Of a stretch of DNA of 64,000 bases, positions 18,210 to 28,012 are shown one piece after another. This DNA is from an uncultured Tenacibaculum sp. GTDB lineage: Bacteria > Bacteroidota > Bacteroidia > Flavobacteriales > Flavobacteriaceae. The notes beneath the pieces are model-generated. The model was not told where the DNA came from. It saw only the letters and a list, made by a program, of their open reading frames with translations, and did no database searches. The stretch lies in NCBI GenBank assembly GCA_947504185.1, contig CANNGJ010000002.1:124001-188000 (forward strand), given 5' to 3'. The position numbers were made by a program, and so were the translations under genes. Numbering within the stretch: position 1 is the stretch's first letter; every line of letters starts with the position of its first letter.

Positions 18210-19211
18210 TTATTTAATAACTTGAGCTAATGTTTTTTGTTCTGATAACCACTTTTCGTATTCAGCTGGTTCTACGACAGTAATTTTCATTTGCATATTG
18301 TAGTGAGAAGCACCACAAATTTTATTACACAATAACAAATAATCAAACTCATAAGGATCTTCTCCTTTTGCTTTTCTAATCTTGTTAATTCCGTCTGTTT
18401 TAGCAATTACTTCTGCATTTTCACGCATCTCTGCTGTTGTATACTTTGGCGTAAATCCGAATTGAGTTACCATTCCTGGTACACAGTTCATTTGCGCTCT
18501 AAAGTGAGGCATATATGCTGAGTGTAATACATCTTGCGAACGGAATTTGAATAAGACTTTTTTACCTTTTGGTAAAACTAATTCAGTAACTTTTATATCG
18601 TCTTGAGACTTAGGGTCAGACATATCAACTCCCATTGAGTTAATACCTTTAATAAAGTTTACATTACCTAAACCTAATTCATTATCTGCACCTGCATAAC
18701 GAGCTTGCCAATCAAATTGTCTTGAATATACCTCAATAGTTACTGCTTCATCTTCAACATACATAATGTTGTTCCAAGCCCATAAACCATATCCAATTAA
18801 AATAACAATTGTTACCGCTGGTATAACTGTCCAAATTAACTCTAATTTATGGCTATCTGCATAGAATAAAGCTTTTTGACCTTTTTTACCTCTATACTTA
18901 TAAGTAAAGAAGAAAATTAAGAACTGCATCGCAAATTGTACGATACCAATTAACCAAAATGTAATATCAAATAAGTTATCATCATGTTCTCCTTCTATCG
19001 AAGCAGATTCTGGTAACATAATTACATTCATTGCTATTAAACAGTAAATCATCATTGCATATAGGAATGCTAAAAATCCTATTGCTAATTTACCTTGTGT
19101 TTCGTTGTCTTTATCAGTAGCAATTACAGAACGAAAATCCATAATTCGAGTTATTTGCCAAAAACTAACTCCTATTGCAACTGCTATGAAAATATAAAAT
19201 AAAGCGAGCAT
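18210..19211 (-). CDS. Cytochrome c oxidase subunit II
   Basis: This 333-residue protein carries the CuA centre that accepts electrons. After three predicted N-terminal helices (one more than the minimal subunit II), the periplasmic cupredoxin domain has the conserved aromatic region YGLWAWNNIMYV and SRQFDWQARY. Its CuA ligands include the first His in VLHSAYMPHF and then C-x3-C with His and Met in LLCNKICGASHYNMQM. No fused heme-c domain is present, so this is aa3 rather than caa3. Electrons would come from cytochrome c domains of the upstream ActA and ActE. Confidence 0.94.
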   Translation of the reverse strand: MLALFYIFIAVAIGVSFWQITRIMDFRSVIATDKDNETQGKLAIGFLAFLYAMMIYCLIAMNVIMLPESASIEGEHDDNLFDITFWLIGIVQFAMQFLIFFFTYKYRGKKGQKALFYADSHKLELIWTVIPAVTIVILIGYGLWAWNNIMYVEDEAVTIEVYSRQFDWQARYAGADNELGLGNVNFIKGINSMGVDMSDPKSQDDIKVTELVLPKGKKVLFKFRSQDVLHSAYMPHFRAQMNCVPGMVTQFGFTPKYTTAEMRENAEVIAKTDGINKIRKAKGEDPYEFDYLLLCNKICGASHYNMQMKITVVEPAEYEKWLSEQKTLAQVIK

Positions 19212-19247
19212 ATTATCTAAACTATTATTGTTTATTAATTCTTTTTA

Positions 19248-20801
19248 TTAATGGTGGTTACTATCTTCTCCTCTGTGTTCGATATTATAGTAATGGTATG
19301 ATTCACTCTCCTGTAAGAATGGGTTTCCTTTTGCTATCGGATCTGCTTTTGCAAATGCGCTAAATGTAGCATAGATAAACAATCCTAAAAAGAATAATAT
19401 ACCACTAATTTCACCAATTCCGAATCCCCAATGAGCACCTACAGTACCAGGCATAATCATTACAAATAAATCTACGTAGTGACCTAATAAGATTACAACA
19501 CCTCCGATTACTACAAACCAAGGTATACTTTTAAAATCACTATTGATTAATAATAATACTGGGAAAATAAAGTTCATTCCTACCATTGCTAAGAAAGGTA
19601 ACTTGTACTCATTAAAACGTAATAAGTAGTAAGTAGTTTCTTCTGGCATATCTGCGTACCATATTAACATGAATTGAGCAAACCATAAGTAGGTCCAGAA
19701 TACTGAAAAACCAAACATGTATTTTGCTAAATCGTGAATATGACTATCATTAACAAATGGTAAAGCTCCTTTTGAGCGTAAGTAAATAGTTACAAAAGCA
19801 ATAGTAGTTAAAGCTGATACTAAGAAAGTAGCTAATACATACCATCCGAATAATGTAGAGAACCAGTGTGGATCAATTGTCATAATCCAATCCCAAGACA
19901 TCATAGATTCAGTAATCATAAATAAGAATAAGAAGATTACAGAGATGTTATAGTTTCTCTTATGTAATTTTAAATCTCCATTATCTTGTTTAATAGAATC
20001 TCTTCTAATGATAAAACGGTAAGCATTCCAAACCACTAAATAGAAAATACTTCTAATTAACCATCCTGGAGTATTTAAAAACCACTTTTTACCATCGATA
20101 ATTGGATCGTAATTAGGACTTGTAGGGTCTACAACTCCTTCGTTCATCCAAGGAAATAAGTGATTCATGTGCATAAATGTAGCAATCAAAAATACTAACA
20201 TAATAACACTTACATAATGTATGTTTGCTGTGATAGCTTCCATTACTCTAAATAACACTACAGACCAACCTGCTTGTGCTACTCTTTGAATTGCATAGAA
20301 TGCTAATACTAATAATGTAACTCCTAAAAAGAACATTAACGCTACAAAGAAAGCTGCCCAAGGGCGGTTTTGCATTTGATGAAAAGCGTGTGCTGCATGA
20401 GCATCATGATCTTCAGCGTGAGCTGCATTAGCATGCGCATCTTTAGTTTCAACAACATGTGCTTTTACTTCTTCTTTATGAGTATCTGCTACATGAGCAG
20501 AATCTGCAACAGCATGTGCTACTGTACTATCAGCAGTATGCTCTTCCGTTTTTGCTTCTTCTGAATGTTTTTCAACTTCAGCATGTGCTTCAGTTTTAGC
20601 TTCTTCAGCATGTGCTTTTTCTTCTCCGTGAGAATCAGCAACATCGTGACCACCTCCATGGTGAGCATCTTGTTTTGCTAAAATTTCTTTTGCTTCTTCT
20701 AGTGTTTTAGGTGCCGACATAAAACTAGCGGCAGTACCTAACGCTCCTAAAATCATAAGAGCAATAGCAAGCATTTTTAATTTTCCTGAAAACTGGTACA
20801 T
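19248..20801 (-). CDS. actF: Alternative complex III subunit ActF, with His-rich insertion
   Basis: This 517-residue membrane subunit belongs to alternative complex III (quinol:electron acceptor oxidoreductase). One N-terminal helix (about 9-28) is followed by a long soluble insertion at residues 47-141, rich in His, Ala, Glu and Lys (18 His in 95 residues). Then follow about nine or ten helices in the NrfD-like fold. Conserved segments such as MMSWDWIMTIDPHWFSTLFGWY match ActF. It lies between actE and coxII in the standard order. The insertion is in the right place for a periplasmic or cytoplasmic loop after helix 1, but its topology is not certain. Confidence 0.9.
   Translation of the reverse strand: MYQFSGKLKMLAIALMILGALGTAASFMSAPKTLEEAKEILAKQDAHHGGGHDVADSHGEEKAHAEEAKTEAHAEVEKHSEEAKTEEHTADSTVAHAVADSAHVADTHKEEVKAHVVETKDAHANAAHAEDHDAHAAHAFHQMQNRPWAAFFVALMFFLGVTLLVLAFYAIQRVAQAGWSVVLFRVMEAITANIHYVSVIMLVFLIATFMHMNHLFPWMNEGVVDPTSPNYDPIIDGKKWFLNTPGWLIRSIFYLVVWNAYRFIIRRDSIKQDNGDLKLHKRNYNISVIFLFLFMITESMMSWDWIMTIDPHWFSTLFGWYVLATFLVSALTTIAFVTIYLRSKGALPFVNDSHIHDLAKYMFGFSVFWTYLWFAQFMLIWYADMPEETTYYLLRFNEYKLPFLAMVGMNFIFPVLLLINSDFKSIPWFVVIGGVVILLGHYVDLFVMIMPGTVGAHWGFGIGEISGILFFLGLFIYATFSAFAKADPIAKGNPFLQESESYHYYNIEHRGEDSNHH
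20379..20663 (-). repeat. Low-complexity His/Ala/Glu-rich coding segment in actF
   Basis: These bases encode ActF residues 47-141. Short imperfect units of the kind A-H-A/E-E-K repeat irregularly, with GCATG-type codon pairs recurring. The segment is likely to vary in length between strains. Confidence 0.7.
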
Positions 20802-20823
20802 ATCTTAACTATCTATTATAGAC

Positions 20824-21369
20824 TTATTTTAATTCGCTTCTTAACTTTTCTACGTACTGTACAACTTGCCAACGCTCTTTGTACTGTAATTGTGATGCAT
20901 GAGATCCCATTAAGTTTTTACCATACATAATTACATGATAAATATTTCCTGGTGTTAACTCTCTATCCTTGTAATTTGGAATACCGTTAAATTTATCTCT
21001 TTGAGATAAAACTCCGTTTCCATCACCTTTTGTTCCGTGACAAGAAGCACAATAAATTCCGTATAATTCCTTACCTTTTTCTAAATTTACTTCAGTAGTA
21101 GGTAATGGATTTTTTAATTCAGCTTTTGCTTTTTCATACCCTTCATTTGTATCAGGAATATCATAAGCTACAATACCGTTTCTACTAACGGTACCAGCAA
21201 CTGGTTTTCTATCAACCATTTTTCCATTTAAACCATCAGCACCATTTGCTTCATAAGGAACAGCTACATACATATCTGGCATGTATTGTACTTGTGGTTT
21301 ACGCTTATTATTACAAGAAATTACACTTGCAATAACAACTAAAGCGATAATTATTTTAAAACTCTTCAT
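20824..21369 (-). CDS. actE: Alternative complex III subunit ActE, monoheme cytochrome c lipoprotein
   Basis: This 181-residue protein has a short signal peptide with a lipobox Cys at residue 19 (ASVISC) and a C-terminal cytochrome c domain with CASCH as heme site (YCASCHGTKGDGNG). The second axial ligand is probably a Met in the NLMGSHASQL or MYGKNLMG region. It would carry electrons from the complex toward the oxidase. The gene lies between actD and actF with short gaps, as in other Bacteroidota. Confidence 0.92.
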   Translation of the reverse strand: MKSFKIIIALVVIASVISCNNKRKPQVQYMPDMYVAVPYEANGADGLNGKMVDRKPVAGTVSRNGIVAYDIPDTNEGYEKAKAELKNPLPTTEVNLEKGKELYGIYCASCHGTKGDGNGVLSQRDKFNGIPNYKDRELTPGNIYHVIMYGKNLMGSHASQLQYKERWQVVQYVEKLRSELK

Positions 21370-21378
21370 ATCTCTTTA

Positions 21379-21906
21379 TTAGTGCTTTTCTACTACGTTA
21401 ATTTCTACAGCTCCTGTTGATTCTAACAAAGCTTTTAATTCATCTTCATTTCCATCAACTGGAATCTCCATTAAGAAATGATCATCAGTTGTCCTTGGAT
21501 CTGGATTTTCAGCTTTCTTAAATGGCCATATTTTACTTCTCATATAAAAAGTAATAACCATTAAGTGGGCTGCAAAGAATACTGTTAATTCGAACATAAT
21601 TGGCACGAATGCTGGCATGTTTGTTGCCCAAGAAAAGTTAGGTTTACCTCCAATATCTTGCGGCCAGTCAGCAATCATAGTATACCATGTTAACCATATA
21701 GCTACAGATAAACCAGTAATACCATACATAAAAGCAGTAATTGCTAAACGTGTTGGTGCTAATCCCATTGCTTTGTCTAATCCGTGAACTGGAAATGGAC
21801 AAAAGATCTCTTCGATATGATGATGGTCGGCTTTTACCTTCTTAACGGCATCCATTAAGATATCATCATCATTATATAATGCGTGAATTACTTTATTAGT
21901 GCTCAT
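21379..21906 (-). CDS. actD: Alternative complex III subunit ActD (DUF3341)
   Basis: This 175-residue protein has two membrane helices (about residues 59-80 and 103-125) and matches the DUF3341 family, the ActD subunit. The N-terminal cytoplasmic part begins with an ALYNDDDILMDAVKKVK segment typical of the family and includes IEEIFCPFPVHGLDKAMG. It has no cofactor motif and is structural in known complexes. The start overlaps the end of actC by 11 bases. Confidence 0.92.
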   Translation of the reverse strand: MSTNKVIHALYNDDDILMDAVKKVKADHHHIEEIFCPFPVHGLDKAMGLAPTRLAITAFMYGITGLSVAIWLTWYTMIADWPQDIGGKPNFSWATNMPAFVPIMFELTVFFAAHLMVITFYMRSKIWPFKKAENPDPRTTDDHFLMEIPVDGNEDELKALLESTGAVEINVVEKH

Positions 21907-23296
21907 TGTTCTCCTCTCTTAATTTTTTATAATTCTCCCCTGTTGATTTTAAGATTGTCTTAATCTCTGCTGTAGGAATTACTGGGAATGTTCTTGCATA
22001 TAATAAGAATAATACAAAGAAGAATCCGATAGTTCCAATGAAGATACCAACATCAACAAACGTTGGTTCAAAACGCCACCATGTAGATGGTAATTGACCT
22101 TTACTTAATACAATTGCAATAATATCGAAACGCTCAAACCACATACCGATGTTAATGATAATTGAAATAATGAAAGACCAAATAAAGCTTCTTCTAATTT
22201 TCTTTATCCATAATAACTGTGGTGTAAAGATATTACAGATTAATAATGACCAAAATGCCCATCCGTAAGCTCCAGCTTCAGCTCCAAAAGATAAATAAGT
22301 ATAGTTTTCGTAAGGTGATCCTGTATACCATGCAATAAAGAATTCAGTTGCATATGCTACTGCTACGATACCACCTGTTAAGATAATTACGATGTTCATA
22401 TACTCTACGTGTAAACGTGTAATATATGCTTCCATATTTGTAACCTTACGCATAATACCTAATAAGGTTTGTACCATTGCGAATCCTGAGAAGATTGCTC
22501 CTGCTACGAAATATGGAGGAAATATTGTTGAGTGCCATCCTGGGTTAATAGATGTTGCGAAGTCCATCGATACAATTGTGTGTACAGAAAGTACTAATGG
22601 AGTTGCTAAACCTGCTAATACTAATGATACTTCTTCAAAACGTTGCCAGTCTTTAGCTCTACCAGACCATCCGAAAGATAATAATGCGTAAATCTTCTTT
22701 TGGAAAGGCTTTACTGCTCTATCACGAATCGTTGCAAAATCAGGTAATAAACCAGTCCACCAGAAAACTAATGATACCGATAAATACGTAGAAATTGCGA
22801 ATACATCCCATAATAATGGCGAGTTAAAGTTAACCCATAACGATCCGAATTGGTTAGGAATTGGTAATACCCAGTATCCATTCCATGGACGACCCATGTG
22901 AATGATAGGGAATAAACCTGCTTGGAATACCGCAAAAATTGTCATTGCTTCTGCAGAACGGTTAATTGCCATTCTCCATTTTTGACGAAATAATAATAGT
23001 ACTGCGGAAATAAGTGTACCTGCGTGACCGATACCTACCCACCATACAAAGTTGGTAATATCCCATGCCCAACCGATGTTTTTACTTAAACCCCAAACAC
23101 CAATACCGGTACCTACGGTGTAAAATATACATCCAAATCCCCATAACATTGCTGCTAAAGAAATATAGAATGCTACATACCAATGTTTGTTTGCTTTACC
23201 TTCTATAGGTCTAGCAATATCCTCAGTAATATCATGGTAACTTTTGTTACCAAGTATTAAAGGTTCTCTATAAGATGATTCGTAATGAGACGACAT
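21896..23296 (-). CDS. actC: Alternative complex III subunit ActC (NrfD-like)
   Basis: This 466-residue protein has about ten membrane helices and belongs to the NrfD/PsrC family. It forms the membrane quinol-binding core with ActF. Conserved stretches include WGLSKNIGWAWDITNFVWWV and IGHAGTLISA at the first helices, and GFAMVQTLLGIMRK in the middle. The charged C-terminal tail enters the cytoplasm. It follows actB by 27 nt. Confidence 0.94.
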   Translation of the reverse strand: MSSHYESSYREPLILGNKSYHDITEDIARPIEGKANKHWYVAFYISLAAMLWGFGCIFYTVGTGIGVWGLSKNIGWAWDITNFVWWVGIGHAGTLISAVLLLFRQKWRMAINRSAEAMTIFAVFQAGLFPIIHMGRPWNGYWVLPIPNQFGSLWVNFNSPLLWDVFAISTYLSVSLVFWWTGLLPDFATIRDRAVKPFQKKIYALLSFGWSGRAKDWQRFEEVSLVLAGLATPLVLSVHTIVSMDFATSINPGWHSTIFPPYFVAGAIFSGFAMVQTLLGIMRKVTNMEAYITRLHVEYMNIVIILTGGIVAVAYATEFFIAWYTGSPYENYTYLSFGAEAGAYGWAFWSLLICNIFTPQLLWIKKIRRSFIWSFIISIIINIGMWFERFDIIAIVLSKGQLPSTWWRFEPTFVDVGIFIGTIGFFFVLFLLYARTFPVIPTAEIKTILKSTGENYKKLREENNEH

Positions 23297-23323
23297 AAAT
23301 CTATATACTTGTTAATTTTATTA

Positions 23324-26300
23324 TTAAGCTTCGTTTGTATTTCTTACTTTAACTTGGTACACAACGTTTGGTTTAGTACCTATATAATCTAATACGTGGA
23401 ATGCTCTATTATCTTCTTTTAATGCTGCTACTGTATCTTCAGAGTTATTAATATCTCCAAACACCATTGCTCCTGTAGAACAAGCTTGAGAACATGCTGT
23501 TGCAAACTCATCTTTATTTACAGCTCTACCTTCTTTTTTAGCTTTTAAGATGGTAGCTTGTGTCATTTGAATACACATAGAACACTTTTCCATAACTCCT
23601 CTAGAACGAACAACTACATCTGGATTTAATACCATTTTACCGTATTCGTTATTCATGTTAAAGTCGAACTCTTCGTTTTCTGCGTAGTTAAACCAGTTAA
23701 AACGACGAACTCTATATGGACAGTTATTTGCACAATACCTTGTACCAACACATCTGTTATAAGCCATTTGGTTTTGACCTTGACGACCGTGAGACGTTGC
23801 TGCTACTGGACATACTGTTTCACATGGTGCGTGATTACAGTGCTGACACATCATTGGTTGGAAAGCTACTTGAGGATTCTCTGCTGGATTTTCTAAAGCA
23901 TCAAATAAATCTCCTCTGCTTAATTCTAATACCTTCTCAGTATATCTTCTTTCAACTTCTTGATTTGCTAATCCTGGGTTATCTTTTTTAAATTTCTCTA
24001 AAGTTGGAATTTCTTTACCATCTTTCTTTTCATACTGCTTATCTACAACAGTAGAAGAATAATAACGATCGATACGTAACCAGTGCATATCTCTACCTAC
24101 ACGAACTTCATCTTTACCAACAACAGGAACGTTGTTTTCTGCGTGACATGCTACAACACATGCTCCACAACCGGTACAAGATGTTAAATCGATAGATAAG
24201 TTAAAGTGATGCCCGATACTTCTATCATGCTCATCCCATAAGTCGATAGTACTTCCTTCAACCTCTTGGTGATCGTAAGTAACCATATATGGTTTATTCC
24301 ATGTATGCTTAGGATCTAAGTTTTTATTAGTTACTTCTTTTAATGAAGCTTCCTTTAAAATATCATGGCGCCCTGCAAGTGTACTTTGTACCTGAGTACA
24401 AGCAAACTTATGCCATCCTGATGCTTTTTCTATAGAGACGTTGTATTGTACATTGCTTCCATCTTTATAAAATGGATATGCATTAATACCAACTTGCATT
24501 TCAGATTTTAATCCTTGAGTTCTACCGTAACCAACTGCTAAACCAACAGATCCTTTTGCTTGACCTGGTTGAATCATTACCGGAATATTCTTAATCGTTA
24601 CTCCGTTTACAGTTACGTTTGCGTAGTTACCATCAATAGCTCCATTATCTTTTACAGGATTAGAGAAACCTAACTCTTTAGCATCTGCCATAGATACTGT
24701 TAAGTAGTTATCCCATGCTGCACGTGTTAATGGATCAGGTAATTCTTGTAACCAAGGGTTATTTGCTTGCTTACCATCACCTAATGCTGTTGATGCATAT
24801 AAATTTAATTCGAATCCTGAAGCATTATTCGCTGATCTTACTAAAGCAACACCCGCTGCATTTACATCAACTTCTGCTCTTTCAACATCTTCAGATACTA
24901 CTTCGTTTTTAAAGAAACCATCATGTAACGCTTGATTCCAAGATGCTCCTCCTAAAACAGTAGTACTCCAAAATTCTTTTAAAGTATCATAGTAATTTAC
25001 AGAACTACCAGACCATTTTAATAATACATCTTGTAACTGACGTGTATTAAATAATGGTGAAATAGTTGGCTGCATTAAACTATAAGTACCTGCTACTGCC
25101 ATTACATCTCCCCAGCTCTCTAAATTATGAGGTGCTGGTAATGTATATTGTGTAGCATTAGCTGTTGTATCATCTTGAGTAGAGATTGCAACAGATAATT
25201 TTAAGTTTTTAATTCCATTAGCTAATTCAGTTGCGTTTGCTAAAGTATATAATGGGTTTGTGTTATAAGTAACTAAACCTTTTACTTTACCTGATTTAAT
25301 ATCTGCAACTAATTCTGCTACTTGAGTATCGTTACCTTGACGTGTTAAATTAACAGCCTTTGTATCGATAACTTCACTATTTAATGCTTTGTTGATTGCT
25401 AATGCAATTAACTGTGCATTTTTATCATTTAATCCTGTAACAACAACACCTTTAGACCCTGCTTTCTTTAAATCAGCAGCTAGCTTCTTTATTTCAGCAT
25501 CTAATTTTGTTGCTTTAGATGGAAGTGAACCTCCAGTTACAGCGTTATATAAATTGATTAAAGCAAAAACTTGTTCAGAAGGCTTTACAACCATTCTTTT
25601 ATCAGCATTTGCTCCAGCCAATGACATGTTACTTTCTATTTGAACGTGGTAAGACATTTTACCAGATTCAACTTTACGCCCTGCAGCGTATGATTTTTCA
25701 TAACCTCCTTGCCAATCTCCTAAGAAGTCTGCTCCGATAGATGCAATTACTTCAGCTTTAGAAAAATCATAATTTGGTAATGCACGTTGACCATACATTG
25801 CTTCAAAAGCATCAGCAGTAGCACTTTCAGAAATTGCATCGTATACTACATGCTTCACATTTGGATAAGCAGTAATAAAATCAGCAATTACTTTTTCAGT
25901 AGAAGGACTTGCTAAAGTACCTGTTAATAATACAACAGATTCGTTTGCGTCTTTTAACTGATTTAATTTTGCTACAATTTCTTTATCAGCATCAGCCCAA
26001 GAAATTTGAGTTTCACCTTTTCTAGGTTCTTTTAAACGTAAGTCACCATCATATAATGATAAAACAGATGCTTGTGTACGTGCGTTTGTTTCTCCTCCTG
26101 CCTCTTTGTTAGGCATTACAAGAATTGGACGACCTTCGCGTGTTTTAACTAATACGTTTGCAAAATCAAAACCATCTGCAATTGTAGTTGCGTACCAATC
26201 AGCAACACCTACAACGATATCATTTGGTTGCACTACATAAGGAATTGATTTTCTTACTGGACCTTCACAAGCTGCTAAAGAAGCTGCCGCTGTGGTAAAT

Positions 26301-26476
26301 CCAACATATTTCAAGAAATCTCTACGTGAAGTTGATGAAGTTTCTAATGTTTCTTTATCACCTAAAAACTCATCTGTAGGAATATCTTGTACAAACTCAT
26401 TATTACGTAGCGTTTCAACAACAGAACTATCTTTTAGTTCTTCAACACTTTGCCAGTATTTTTTGTTTGAAGCCAT
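23324..26476 (-). CDS. actB: Alternative complex III subunit ActB (TAT-exported iron-sulfur protein)
   Basis: This 1050-residue periplasmic subunit joins a molybdopterin-oxidoreductase-like domain, without a functional cofactor in known complexes, to a ferredoxin-like domain holding four Fe-S clusters. The TAT signal is seen as SRRDFLK (Arg51, Arg52), and a lipobox-like Cys70 follows, so the protein is probably lipidated. The iron-sulfur part (about 770-1010) has CTGCGACVVACH, CQHCNHAPCETVCP, CVGTRYCANNCP and CSMC with CSQAC. This is the expected Cys content. It sits between actA and actC. Confidence 0.95.
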   Translation of the reverse strand: MASNKKYWQSVEELKDSSVVETLRNNEFVQDIPTDEFLGDKETLETSSTSRRDFLKYVGFTTAAASLAACEGPVRKSIPYVVQPNDIVVGVADWYATTIADGFDFANVLVKTREGRPILVMPNKEAGGETNARTQASVLSLYDGDLRLKEPRKGETQISWADADKEIVAKLNQLKDANESVVLLTGTLASPSTEKVIADFITAYPNVKHVVYDAISESATADAFEAMYGQRALPNYDFSKAEVIASIGADFLGDWQGGYEKSYAAGRKVESGKMSYHVQIESNMSLAGANADKRMVVKPSEQVFALINLYNAVTGGSLPSKATKLDAEIKKLAADLKKAGSKGVVVTGLNDKNAQLIALAINKALNSEVIDTKAVNLTRQGNDTQVAELVADIKSGKVKGLVTYNTNPLYTLANATELANGIKNLKLSVAISTQDDTTANATQYTLPAPHNLESWGDVMAVAGTYSLMQPTISPLFNTRQLQDVLLKWSGSSVNYYDTLKEFWSTTVLGGASWNQALHDGFFKNEVVSEDVERAEVDVNAAGVALVRSANNASGFELNLYASTALGDGKQANNPWLQELPDPLTRAAWDNYLTVSMADAKELGFSNPVKDNGAIDGNYANVTVNGVTIKNIPVMIQPGQAKGSVGLAVGYGRTQGLKSEMQVGINAYPFYKDGSNVQYNVSIEKASGWHKFACTQVQSTLAGRHDILKEASLKEVTNKNLDPKHTWNKPYMVTYDHQEVEGSTIDLWDEHDRSIGHHFNLSIDLTSCTGCGACVVACHAENNVPVVGKDEVRVGRDMHWLRIDRYYSSTVVDKQYEKKDGKEIPTLEKFKKDNPGLANQEVERRYTEKVLELSRGDLFDALENPAENPQVAFQPMMCQHCNHAPCETVCPVAATSHGRQGQNQMAYNRCVGTRYCANNCPYRVRRFNWFNYAENEEFDFNMNNEYGKMVLNPDVVVRSRGVMEKCSMCIQMTQATILKAKKEGRAVNKDEFATACSQACSTGAMVFGDINNSEDTVAALKEDNRAFHVLDYIGTKPNVVYQVKVRNTNEA

Positions 26477-26507
26477 TTATATACGTGTTTTTCTACTTTC
26501 TAATTGA

Positions 26508-27797
26508 TTAATAGTGGCACTTACCACACTCTTTTCCACCTAACTGCGCAATTGTTACTTGCTCTACTCCATACTTCTTCGCTAATTCTTTATGAATCTT
26601 AGCGTAGTATTCATTTCCTTTTAAGTCAACCTTAGTTTCCTTATGACAGTCGATACACCAACCCATTGTTAATGGCGAGTATTGATATACTTCTTCCATT
26701 TCTTCAACTGGCCCGTGACATTTTTGACATTTTAATCCTGCAACAGTAACGTGTTGTGAGTGGTTAAAATATGCAAAGTCAGGTAAATTGTGAACTCTCA
26801 CCCATTTTACTGGCTTAGTTTCACCTGTATATTCTAGTTTTTCAGCATCCCATCCAACAGCATCGTAAATCTTAGCGATTTCCTTATCTAAGTCAGCTTT
26901 ATTTAAAGTATGATCATCCATCACCACTTTCGTATCATCAGCAACTTCTGAAATATTTTTATGACAGTTCATACAAACACTTACTGAAGGAATTCCAGAT
27001 GTTTTACTGTGTTTTGCTGAAGAGTGACAATATTGACAATCTATCTTATTATCTCCTGCGTGAATTTTATGAGAAAAAGCAATTGGTTGAATTGGTTGAT
27101 ACCCTTGATCTACCCCTACTTTAAATAAAGTCCCGAATAAGAAATATGCAGTAATTAATGCTCCGAAGATTACAAACAACACATGTAAGAATGTATTTTT
27201 CTTAATTCCTTCCCATAACTCAGCAGCTTGACCTAACAATCCTGGAGTTTTAGGAGCTCCTTTTAACTCACTAATTGTTTTTAATAAACTAGCAATAATT
27301 AAAAAAGCTACAGCAATTGCTGCTGCTAATATGTATAATATCCATTTTGGCGCATCCCCTTTTTCCGAACCAGCAACAGTAGCATCTACCGCACCAGCTG
27401 GCTTAATTTCACCAACAGTTGTATAATATAAAATATCGTCGATATTTTTATCAGTTAACTGAGGGAAAGCTGTCATGTTAGACTGCTTATACTCATCAAA
27501 AATCTCGATTGCATCTTTATCACCAGAAGCTCTTAATGCTGCATTGTCTTTAATCCAAGCTTGCAACCATTCTTTACTTCTTCTTTCTTCAATACCAGCC
27601 AATTTTGGCCCAACAAGTTTCTTATCTAATTTGTGACATGAAGCACATAAAGACTTAAATAATTTTTTTCCTTCTTTTTGACGCGCCTCGTCAATTTCTT
27701 GCGAAAATGCCGAAAAACTTACGAATAAAACTAAAAGGAAAGCGAAACTCTTTACGAGAGTTTGGGTTAATCTGCTGTGATGTTTCACACTTTTCAT
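26508..27797 (-). CDS. actA: Alternative complex III subunit ActA, multiheme cytochrome c (six CxxCH)
   Basis: This 429-residue protein begins with a signal peptide (start at the ATG at 27797, as the longer reading to 27848 adds an untypical leader). It has an N-terminal monoheme cytochrome c domain with CASCH at about residue 50, a membrane helix (about 150-172) and a second one (about 203-225). The C-terminal multiheme part has CQYCH, CMNCH, CQKCH, CIDCH and CGKCH. That gives six heme sites, while the classic ActA is pentaheme, so the first domain is an extra fused cytochrome. It is the first gene of the act-cox operon. Confidence 0.93.
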   Translation of the reverse strand: MKSVKHHSRLTQTLVKSFAFLLVLFVSFSAFSQEIDEARQKEGKKLFKSLCASCHKLDKKLVGPKLAGIEERRSKEWLQAWIKDNAALRASGDKDAIEIFDEYKQSNMTAFPQLTDKNIDDILYYTTVGEIKPAGAVDATVAGSEKGDAPKWILYILAAAIAVAFLIIASLLKTISELKGAPKTPGLLGQAAELWEGIKKNTFLHVLFVIFGALITAYFLFGTLFKVGVDQGYQPIQPIAFSHKIHAGDNKIDCQYCHSSAKHSKTSGIPSVSVCMNCHKNISEVADDTKVVMDDHTLNKADLDKEIAKIYDAVGWDAEKLEYTGETKPVKWVRVHNLPDFAYFNHSQHVTVAGLKCQKCHGPVEEMEEVYQYSPLTMGWCIDCHKETKVDLKGNEYYAKIHKELAKKYGVEQVTIAQLGGKECGKCHY

Positions 27798-27879
27798 ACT
27801 ATAAAATATAAGTTTTGTATCTATTTTGGTACAATTTTTTCTATACAACTATTATAAAAACAGCACATAGAAAGTTGGA

Positions 27880-27887
27880 CAAAAGTA
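27880..27887 (-). promoter_or_regulatory. -7 promoter element of the act-cox operon
   Basis: The minus strand reads TACTTTTG, an exact TAnnTTTG match. It gives a leader of about 75 nt before the actA ATG. Confidence 0.6.
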
Positions 27888-27987
27888 CTACTTCTGTCTA
27901 AATTGTGAAATGTTAAGAGATTGCTAATTTATAATTTATACTAATTCTAAATAAACAACGTTAGCAATGTATTAAACAACAAGTCGT

Positions 27988-27995
27988 TACTTTTG
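27988..27995 (+). promoter_or_regulatory. -7 promoter element for the SPOR-domain gene
   Basis: TACTTTTG matches TAnnTTTG exactly, 17 nt before the ATG at 28013. Confidence 0.6.
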
Positions 27996-28012
27996 TAAAA
28001 AGATTAAAAAAA

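Noticed and set aside
24715..24912. Open frame on the plus strand inside actB
   Set aside because: It is antisense to a well-supported gene with clear motifs, has a Leu/His-rich shadow composition, and no promoter or ribosome site.
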